Shown one piece after another: positions 1 through 5,148 of a DNA stretch of 5,739 nucleotides. Below the pieces are notes generated by a model, which did not search any database, was not told the DNA's origin, and was given only the letters and a program-made list of their open reading frames with translations. The stretch is from Acidimicrobiaceae bacterium. Its GTDB lineage: Bacteria; Actinomycetota; Acidimicrobiia; Acidimicrobiales; Palsa-688. The stretch lies in the NCBI GenBank assembly GCA_009785715.1, contig WQVT01000185.1:1-5739 (forward strand), written 5' to 3'. A program made the translations under genes and the position numbers. The first letter of the stretch is position 1. The number at the start of each line of letters is the position of its first letter.

Positions 1-1982
1 ATGTTGCAGGCGGTGACGTCGTCGAGGTTCGCAGAGAGGCAGTCGGGTATCGGTTCGGGGGGCCCGGGGACGGGACCGATCACCGCCACGCGGGCCCCGC
101 TCTGGCGGACCTGGTGAATCGCGGAGGTGAGGCCGGCCAGCCACTGCGGGCCGTCCTGGGTGATCTGATAGGCCGAGTCATAGCCTGGGGCGATGCCGAA
201 GACGACCAGTGCGGGGTGAAGCTCCTGTATTTGCGAAATGATCGAGTCCCGCCACTCGTCGCATTCGCTGAATTCGCGTCCGAGGACGGGGCTGAACATC
301 GGGAGCTCGACGGGGGGGCAGGTTGCCTTGGTCCACACGTACAGGCGGGCGTGCACGGCGTTTGCGTAGCTGTCGATGGCGGGAAACCACATGGTGGCGT
401 GCGAATCGCCCCACAACACGATCGAGGAGGACCCGTTCGGATCGCCGAAGAGACAGGTGGGGCTCTGCGTCTGCAGGTACTGGAGCAGGCATCCGTCGAC
501 GGCCGCGTCCGGCTCGTCGGTCGTGGCGTCACCGAGCGACGGGGTGAGGTTGGCGGGGACGGCCGAGGTCGAGGCGGACTGGGCGACGGCGGCGCGGACC
601 TGGGCGCTCAGGGCGTCGACCTGCGCCACCGCGGGTGGGATCGTGGTCGTCGAGGTGGAAGGAGAGGTGGGAGCGGGCGTGTGGGTGCGGCCGCTCGCGG
701 CGCTCGGCGGCGGGGGGGAGGATGCCGGCGTGTGGGTGGCCACGATGCGGGCCGAGGCGGGCGGCGAGCGGAGCGCCGCCACCGGGGCCAGGCCGTGTCC
801 GGTGGTCGAGGGGAGGGCGCCGGCGACCACCACGCAGGCTGCGACCCCGGCAACGGTCAGCGACCCGCCCATCGCCGCCCCCCGCCAGTTCGACAGGGCG
901 GGCCAGCGCCACTGACGGCCCGGGGTCTCCACCAGCAGGCAGGTGGCGGTCGCGAGCGCCACGCTGAGTGCCACGAGGCCGAGCTCACCACGCTCATTCA
1001 GGGCATGGCCCAGGGCAAAGGGGGCGAGGATGAGGACGGGCCAGTGCCACAGGTAGAGCGAGTAGGAGATGCGACCGATCAGCCGCACGTTGCTCGAGCC
1101 GAGCAGCCAATCGGGCCCGCCCCTCGGTCGGCCGATCCCGCCGGCGATGACGGCGGCCGCACCGACGACCGGCACGATGGCATCGATTCCCGGGAAGGGC
1201 GTCGACGACGTGAAGTCGACCACCGACCAGACGATGAGCCCCAGCCCCAGCCACGCAACCGGGGCCGCCACCCCCCACAGCGCGCGCCGCACCCACGGTT
1301 GCGCCAAGGCGATCAGCCCACCGAGGGCCAGCTCCCAGGCCCGGGTCGGCAGCGAGAAGAAGGCCCACGGCTCGTCCGCTCGGGTCAACACCACGGAGGC
1401 GGCGAAGGAGGCGACGGCGACCACGCCGAGCACGACGATGGCGGTGACCCGTGGCCCGACCCGTTTCCAGGCGAAGCGGGCGGCGAGGATGAGGAGGAGC
1501 GGCCAGAGCAGGTAGAACTGCTCCTCCACCCCGAGGGACCAGTAGTGCTGGAACGGCGACGGCGGGGCCGAGGAGGTCAGGTAGTTCGTCTGCTGCAATG
1601 CGAAGCGGTAGTTGCCCACATAGAGCGCGGACGACAGGCCGTCCTTCCACACGGATCGCGCCTCGAGTGGCGGCAGCCAGAGGGCCGAGGCGGCGATCGT
1701 GACCACCAGGACCAACATCGACGCCGGGAGCAATCTCCGGGCCCGGCGGGCGTAGAAGCTGCCGAGCGACACGCGGCCGCGCTCGGAGATCTCCCGCCAC
1801 AGGAGGCCCGTGATCAGGAAGCCGGAGATGACGAAGAACACGTCAACGCCCACGTATCCGCCGGGGAGGAAGCCGACCTTGGCGTGGTAGAGCACCACGG
1901 CGGCGACGGCGACCGCGCGCAGTCCTTCGATGTCGGAGCGGAAGCCGCTCCTGCGTGCGAGGTGGGCCGGCGGTCCAGGCAC
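1..1982 (-). CDS. OafA/YrhL-type membrane acyltransferase with C-terminal SGNH domain (3' partial)
   Basis: This is probably an integral membrane enzyme that O-acylates a cell-surface polysaccharide or glycolipid: the membrane domain carries the acyl group across and the external SGNH domain transfers it. The acceptor cannot be told. About 660 residues are visible. Residues 17-34 hold the family opening DIEGLRA...VVLYHA with the essential His33, followed by GVDVFFVISGFLI (45-57), FYARRARRLLPA (76-87), HYWSLGVEEQFYLLWP (146-161), TRAWELALGG (213-222) and ISYSLYLWHWP (305-315), with roughly ten hydrophobic helices. A last helix at 370-390 leads to a Pro/Ser/Thr-rich linker (about 391-455), then the SGNH block GDSHA (525-529, nucleophile Ser527). 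Cysteines 498, 510, 555 and 574 could form disulfides. The final part of the SGNH domain, with the expected Asp/His pair, lies beyond the window. The frame is unbroken. The start is uncertain: GTG at 1982 is chosen, with GTG at 2030 the alternative; neither has a good ribosome binding site. Family call is firm; substrate unknown. Confidence -1.
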   Translation of the reverse strand, partial: MPGPPAHLARRSGFRSDIEGLRAVAVAAVVLYHAKVGFLPGGYVGVDVFFVISGFLITGLLWREISERGRVSLGSFYARRARRLLPASMLVLVVTIAASALWLPPLEARSVWKDGLSSALYVGNYRFALQQTNYLTSSAPPSPFQHYWSLGVEEQFYLLWPLLLILAARFAWKRVGPRVTAIVVLGVVAVASFAASVVLTRADEPWAFFSLPTRAWELALGGLIALAQPWVRRALWGVAAPVAWLGLGLIVWSVVDFTSSTPFPGIDAIVPVVGAAAVIAGGIGRPRGGPDWLLGSSNVRLIGRISYSLYLWHWPVLILAPFALGHALNERGELGLVALSVALATATCLLVETPGRQWRWPALSNWRGAAMGGSLTVAGVAACVVVAGALPSTTGHGLAPVAALRSPPASARIVATHTPASSPPPPSAASGRTHTPAPTSPSTSTTTIPPAVAQVDALSAQVRAAVAQSASTSAVPANLTPSLGDATTDEPDAAVDGCLLQYLQTQSPTCLFGDPNGSSSIVLWGDSHATMWFPAIDSYANAVHARLYVWTKATCPPVELPMFSPVLGREFSECDEWRDSIISQIQELHPALVVFGIAPGYDSAYQITQDGPQWLAGLTSAIHQVRQSGARVAVIGPVPGPPEPIPDCLSANLDDVTACN

Positions 1983-1996
1983 GGCCGAAGAGGATA
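1983..1996 (-). promoter_or_regulatory. possible -10 element and leaderless start for the acyltransferase gene
   Basis: Read on the minus strand, TATCCT (1996-1991) fits the TANNNT pattern of a -10 box and lies eight bases before the GTG at 1982. No Shine-Dalgarno sequence precedes that GTG. A leaderless transcript, common in actinobacteria, would explain both facts. No convincing -35 box is seen, and the spacing is slightly longer than ideal, so this is a weak suggestion. Confidence -1.
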
Positions 1997-2030
1997 CCGA
2001 TTGCGCCCCCCGGAACCCGCGGACCGTCAC

Positions 2031-2036
2031 AGGGGC
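2031..2036 (+). promoter_or_regulatory. ribosome binding site deciding the HOT gene start
   Basis: AGGGGC lies about six bases before the ATG at 2042, the right distance for a Shine-Dalgarno sequence. An in-frame ATG at 2054 has only GAGGG two bases ahead of it, which is too close. An earlier in-frame start at 1955 would run into the divergent acyltransferase gene and add residues absent from the family. The ATG at 2042 is therefore preferred. Confidence -1.
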
Positions 2037-2041
2037 GGAGC

Positions 2042-3361
2042 ATGATTGAGGGCATGGAAGAGCCCGACGCCCGCACCGATCCCCGGACCGAGGAAACGAT
2101 CTTCACCTGGGGCGCGCCGCCCCTGAAGTTCGGCCCCGGGGCGACCGACGAGATCGGTTTTGATGTCAGCCGCTACCCGGGAGTGCACCGGGTCCTGATC
2201 CTCACCGATCCCGGGGTGCTCGCCACCGGGATCCCACACCGGGTGGCCGATTCGCTGGCGGCCGCCGGCCTCTCCTACGAGATCTTCGACGGAGTGCACG
2301 TCGAGCCCACGGACGAAAGCTTCGAGAAGGCGGTCGGCTACGCCCGCAGTCAGGGCCCCTGGGACGCGTTCGTGGCGGTGGGCGGGGGCTCGTCGATCGA
2401 CACCGCCAAGGCAGCCAACCTGCTGACCTCCAATCCCGGCGAACTGATGGACTACGTCAGCGCGCCCATTGGGCTCGGGCTGGCCCCGCCGCAGGAGTTG
2501 AAGCCGTTGATCGCCGTGCCGACGACGTCGGGGACGGGGGCGGAGGCGACGTCCATGTGCGTGCTGGACATCCTCTCGATGAAGGTCAAGACGGCGATCA
2601 GCCACTGGCGGCTGCGGCCCACGATGGCGGTGGTCGATCCGCTGCTGACGATGAACCTCCCGGCCGAGGTCACCGCCTCGAGCGGGATGGACATCTGCTG
2701 CCACGCACTGGAGAGCTACACCTCGCGCTGGTACGGCGACTACGACCACAAGCGGCCGGAGGAGCGGGTCACCTACTGCGGGTCGAACCCCATCGCCGAC
2801 CTGTGGGCCGAGAAGGCCCTCAGCCTGCTCGCCGCGTCGTTCCGCCGGGCGGTCCACCACGGCCGGGAAGACCTCGCGGCGCGCACCGACATGATGATGG
2901 CGGCCACGTTCGCCGGCATGGGATTCGGCAGCGCCGGGTGCCACATCCCCCACGCCGACAGCTACCCGATCGCCGGGCGGGTCGAGGGCTACCACCCCGC
3001 CGGATACCCGAGCGACGAGCCGATGGTGCCGCACGGTCAGGCGGTCTCGCTCACCGCCCCCGAGGTGTTCCGTTTCACGTTCTCCGCCGCACCGGAACGG
3101 CATTTGCGGGCGGCGAAGTTGCTGGCGCCCGACCTCGACCGGGGCAACGACCCCGCGGAGGAGCTCCCCCGCGCCCTGGTGGCGTTGATGCGGGATATCG
3201 ACATTCCCAATGGCATCGGCGCGGTGGGCTACAGCGAGGCGGACGTCGGTGACCTCGTGCCCGGGGCGATGAAGCAACAGCGGCTGCTCGTCAACTGTCC
3301 CCGCCCGGTGGACGAGGACGACCTGGCGGGGATCTTCACCCGGTCCGTCGAGAACTGGTAG
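2042..3361 (+). CDS. hydroxyacid-oxoacid transhydrogenase-type iron alcohol dehydrogenase
   Basis: A 439-residue group III (iron-containing) alcohol dehydrogenase-fold protein, closest by motif to hydroxyacid-oxoacid transhydrogenase (HOT, ADHFE1). HOT converts 4-hydroxybutyrate plus 2-oxoglutarate to succinate semialdehyde plus D-2-hydroxyglutarate, using a nicotinamide cofactor that stays bound. The cofactor loop GGGSSIDTAK is at 114-123 and TTSGTGAEAT at 161-170. The metal ligands typical of the family are all present: Asp217 and His221 in GMDICCHALES, His304 in HIPHADSYP, and His331 in VPHG. The stretches around HADSYPIAG (304-312), the GYPSDEPMVPHG segment (321-332), APERHLRAAKLL (350-361) and GIGAVGYSEAD (391-401) match my recollection of human ADHFE1 and separate it from FucO-like NAD-dependent alcohol dehydrogenases. 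Length is near the family norm for a protein without a mitochondrial targeting peptide. It is likely cytosolic and transcribed alone: its upstream neighbour is divergent and its downstream neighbour convergent. An ordinary alcohol dehydrogenase with another substrate remains possible. Family call is firm; exact substrate is inferred. Confidence -1.
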   Translation: MIEGMEEPDARTDPRTEETIFTWGAPPLKFGPGATDEIGFDVSRYPGVHRVLILTDPGVLATGIPHRVADSLAAAGLSYEIFDGVHVEPTDESFEKAVGYARSQGPWDAFVAVGGGSSIDTAKAANLLTSNPGELMDYVSAPIGLGLAPPQELKPLIAVPTTSGTGAEATSMCVLDILSMKVKTAISHWRLRPTMAVVDPLLTMNLPAEVTASSGMDICCHALESYTSRWYGDYDHKRPEERVTYCGSNPIADLWAEKALSLLAASFRRAVHHGREDLAARTDMMMAATFAGMGFGSAGCHIPHADSYPIAGRVEGYHPAGYPSDEPMVPHGQAVSLTAPEVFRFTFSAAPERHLRAAKLLAPDLDRGNDPAEELPRALVALMRDIDIPNGIGAVGYSEADVGDLVPGAMKQQRLLVNCPRPVDEDDLAGIFTRSVENW

Positions 3362-3367
3362 GCCCGG

Positions 3368-3386
3368 GGTGACCCGTCGCGGGACC
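3368..3386 (+). terminator. weak hairpin between convergent genes
   Basis: CCCG-TCG-CGGG (3373-3383), flanked by GGT and ACC, can fold into a short GC-rich hairpin just after the HOT stop codon and before the end of the convergent sigma gene. There is no T-run on either side, so it is not a classical intrinsic terminator. Its position in the 66-base convergent gap is the main argument for it. Confidence -1.
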
Positions 3387-3427
3387 TGGCTGCATCAGTC
3401 GTCCTTTGCCCGAAATCATCGAGCCGA

Positions 3428-4654
3428 TCAGCACTGGGAGAGGCGGTGCTCGAGGAAGCGGCGCTCGGCCGGGTTGGTGGTGAGCGCCAGCGCCGCACGG
3501 TAGGCCTCGGCCGCCTCGGCCCGGCGATCCAGACGCCGCAGGAGGTCGGCGCGGGTGGCGTGGAAGGGCTGGTAGCCGTCCAGGGGCAGCGTCTCCACCT
3601 CGGCGAGGGCGGGGGCGGGACCCTCCACCTCGGCCATCGCCGCCGCCCGGTTGAGGGCGACCACCGGCGTCGGGACCTGCGCCAGCAGCTGGTCGTAGAG
3701 GGCGACGATCTGGCCCCAGTCGGTCTGTTCCTCGCTCGGGGCGTCGGTGTGCACGGCGTTGATGGCGGCCTGGAGCTGGTAGGGGCCGGGCGCCCCCCGC
3801 CGGAGGCAGCGGCGTACCAGGTCGTGTCCCTCGGCGATCAGCGCTCGGTCCCACCGGGCGCGGTCCTGGTCGCCGAGCGCCACGAGGTCGCCCTCGCCGG
3901 AGAGCCGGGCCGGCCGGCGGGCGTGGGTGAGCAGCAGCAGGGCCAGGAGTCCCCAGGTCTCCGGCTCGTCGGGCATCAGTTCGACCAGCAGCCTCGCCAG
4001 GCGGATCGCCTCCGCGGCCAGGTCGTCGTCGGTGGCCGCCTCGCCGAAGGACGTGGCGTAGCCCTCGTTGAAGATCAGGTAGACCACCGTCAGGACCGGG
4101 CGCAGGCGGTCGGGGAGCTCGGCGTCGCCCGGGACCCGGTAGGGGATGCCGGCGTCACGGATCTTCCGTTTGGCCCGGACCAGGCGCTGGGCCATCGTGG
4201 GCTCCGGCACGAGGAATGCGCGGGCGATCTGGTCGGTCTCGAGACCACCGAGCAGCCGCAGCGTCAACGCCATCTGGGCCGCCGGGGCGAGCGCCGGGTG
4301 GCAACAGGTGAAGATCATCCGGAGCCGGTCATCGGCCACCGCCCCGACCTCGTCGGTCACCGCGGGGGTCCCGGGATCGCGGAGGCGCTCCGCCCGCTCG
4401 TGCCGCTCGGCCCGTGTGGCCTCACGGCGCAGGCGGTCGATGGCGCGGTTGCGGGCCGTGGTCGTGATCCAGCCGCCCGGATTCGGTGGCCGACCGGTCT
4501 GCGGCCAGCGGTCGAGGGCCACGGCGAAGGCGTCCTGCACCGCCTCCTCGGCGAGGTCGATGTCGCCGAGGAAGCGGACCAGGGTGGCGACGCAGCGGCC
4601 GTACTCGGAACGGAAAACCTGCTCGATATCCGACCGCCCGCCAAGGTTGCTCAC
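3428..4654 (-). CDS. ECF42-type RNA polymerase sigma factor with C-terminal TPR-like extension
   Basis: A 408-residue extracytoplasmic-function sigma factor that would direct RNA polymerase to a specific promoter set. Sigma region 2 spans about 10-78 (DLAEEAVQDAFAVALDRW at 33-50, then GGWITTTARNRAIDRLRR at 60-77). Region 4 spans about 105-168, with the helix-turn-helix around LETDQIARAFLVPEPTMAQRL. The remaining 240 residues are the extension that defines this group: VYLIFNEGYATSFGE (191-205), LLALLLLTHARRPAR (236-250), RWDRALIAEG (268-277), GPYQLQAAINAVH (290-302), and a TPR-like end finishing in NPAERRFLEHRL. Ordinary ECF sigmas are about 180 residues and use a separate anti-sigma factor; this class has none nearby, and the extension is thought to control activity. 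The start is GTG at 4654, whose last two bases plus the next A form the TGA stop of the upstream DGPF gene. That four-base overlap, with no good ribosome site, implies translational coupling. The signal sensed and the regulon are unknown. Confidence -1.
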   Translation of the reverse strand: MSNLGGRSDIEQVFRSEYGRCVATLVRFLGDIDLAEEAVQDAFAVALDRWPQTGRPPNPGGWITTTARNRAIDRLRREATRAERHERAERLRDPGTPAVTDEVGAVADDRLRMIFTCCHPALAPAAQMALTLRLLGGLETDQIARAFLVPEPTMAQRLVRAKRKIRDAGIPYRVPGDAELPDRLRPVLTVVYLIFNEGYATSFGEAATDDDLAAEAIRLARLLVELMPDEPETWGLLALLLLTHARRPARLSGEGDLVALGDQDRARWDRALIAEGHDLVRRCLRRGAPGPYQLQAAINAVHTDAPSEEQTDWGQIVALYDQLLAQVPTPVVALNRAAAMAEVEGPAPALAEVETLPLDGYQPFHATRADLLRRLDRRAEAAEAYRAALALTTNPAERRFLEHRLSQC

Positions 4655-5004
4655 TCGGGGTTGTCTTGGAACGGCCGTACCTCGACGGGGGCCTCGCAGG
4701 CCTGCGAGCCCTTGGCCGCCAGTGCCAGGGCGGCGTCCAGGTCGGGCGCCTGGATGACCCAGAATCCCCCGAGGCGCTCCTTGGTGTCGGCGAAGGGGCC
4801 GTCGGTGGTGACCACGTCGCCGTCGGTGTAACGGACGACCGTTGCCGTGTCTGCGGGGTGCAGGCCGCCGGCGAACACCCAGGCGCCCTGGGCCTGGAGC
4901 TCGGTGTTGAACTGGTCCACCTGGGCGAACATGCGCTGCATGTCCTCCTGTGCCGGGACGGGCTGGCCCTCGACGCTGTGCACGGAAAGCATGTACTGCT
5001 TCAT
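4651..5004 (-). CDS. YCII-related DGPF-domain protein
   Basis: A 117-residue small soluble protein of the YCII/DGPF family, whose biochemical role is not established; the fold is a ferredoxin-like alpha/beta barrel. The name-giving DGPF is at 68-71, followed by DTKERLGGFWVI (73-84), and the protein ends with the usual EVRPF (108-112). It opens with KQYMLSVHS, the typical first strand. There is no signal peptide or membrane segment. Length is normal for the family. The gene is the first of a two-gene operon with the ECF42 sigma factor, a pairing seen widely in actinobacteria and proteobacteria, so it probably belongs to the same regulatory module as a target or as part of signal sensing. The start ATG at 5004 is supported by a strong ribosome binding site. 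A candidate sigma-specific promoter lies about 50 bases upstream. Confidence -1.
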   Translation of the reverse strand: MKQYMLSVHSVEGQPVPAQEDMQRMFAQVDQFNTELQAQGAWVFAGGLHPADTATVVRYTDGDVVTTDGPFADTKERLGGFWVIQAPDLDAALALAAKGSQACEAPVEVRPFQDNPE

Positions 5005-5010
5005 CAGGAT

Positions 5011-5016
5011 CTCCTC
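5011..5016 (-). promoter_or_regulatory. strong ribosome binding site of the DGPF gene
   Basis: On the minus strand GAGGAG (5016-5011) precedes the ATG at 5004 with a six-base spacer. This is the clearest Shine-Dalgarno sequence in the window. It probably serves the whole operon, since the following sigma gene lacks a good one and overlaps the DGPF stop codon. Confidence -1.
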
Positions 5017-5054
5017 TCGGTTCGGCCAGGCAAGATCGCCGGGCTCGACCTGAC

Positions 5055-5081
5055 TACGAACAACTTCCCCCCGGATCGACA
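5055..5081 (-). promoter_or_regulatory. candidate ECF42-dependent promoter of the DGPF-sigma operon
   Basis: On the minus strand TGTCGA (5081-5076) is followed by 17 bases and then CGTA (5058-5055). The promoter motif I recall for Streptomyces ECF42 sigma factors is TGTCGA at -35 and CGA/TC (CGAC or CGTC) at -10, so the -35 is an exact match and the -10 matches three of four bases at an acceptable ECF spacing. Transcription would begin near 5047, giving a leader of about 40 bases before the ATG at 5004. The position upstream of an ECF42 operon supports autoactivation. The literature motif is recalled, not looked up. Confidence -1.
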
Positions 5082-5086
5082 GTCGA
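5076..5086. repeat. short inverted repeat in the divergent intergenic region
   Basis: TCGAC-A-GTCGA is a perfect 5-bp inverted repeat around one central base, with one further matched pair (5074 and 5088) beyond a mismatch. It overlaps the candidate -35 box of the DGPF operon and lies 63 bases before the threonine aldolase start. It could be an operator or simply the consequence of a TGTCGA box next to a similar AGTCGA read the other way. The rest of the gap (about 5019-5135) shows no other gene or clear promoter, only an A6 run at 5091-5096. Confidence -1.
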
Positions 5087-5135
5087 CCGCAAAAAAGTCT
5101 CCGCGGGGGTGGTCAAGATGGTGCGCAAGAGCGAC

Positions 5136-5143
5136 AGGAAAGG
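5136..5143 (+). promoter_or_regulatory. ribosome binding site of the threonine aldolase gene
   Basis: AGGAAAGG ends five bases before the ATG at 5149, a good purine-rich Shine-Dalgarno sequence at normal spacing. It supports this start, which also agrees with where the family's N-terminus begins. Confidence -1.
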
Positions 5144-5148
5144 CCGTC

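Noticed and set aside
994..1800. 268-codon minus-strand open frame
   Set aside because: It lies in a different frame from the acyltransferase on the same strand and has Arg/Ala/Gly-rich composition with no family motifs; the neighbouring frame carries all the conserved blocks.
1955..2041. Longer N-terminus for the HOT protein starting at 1955
   Set aside because: It would overlap the divergent acyltransferase and adds an unconserved Pro/Arg-rich stretch; the ATG at 2042 has a suitable ribosome binding site.
114..2045. 643-codon open frame on the plus strand
   Set aside because: It is antisense to the acyltransferase. Its product is a low-complexity Gly/Arg/Asp/His-rich chain without any recognisable motif, as expected from the opposite strand of a high-GC gene.
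2027..3277. 416-codon open frame antisense to the HOT gene
   Set aside because: No recognisable domain and biased composition; the plus-strand frame has a complete set of metal-binding and cofactor motifs.
3446..4831. 461-codon plus-strand open frame over the sigma and DGPF genes
   Set aside because: Antisense shadow spanning two clear genes and their junction; no family motifs.
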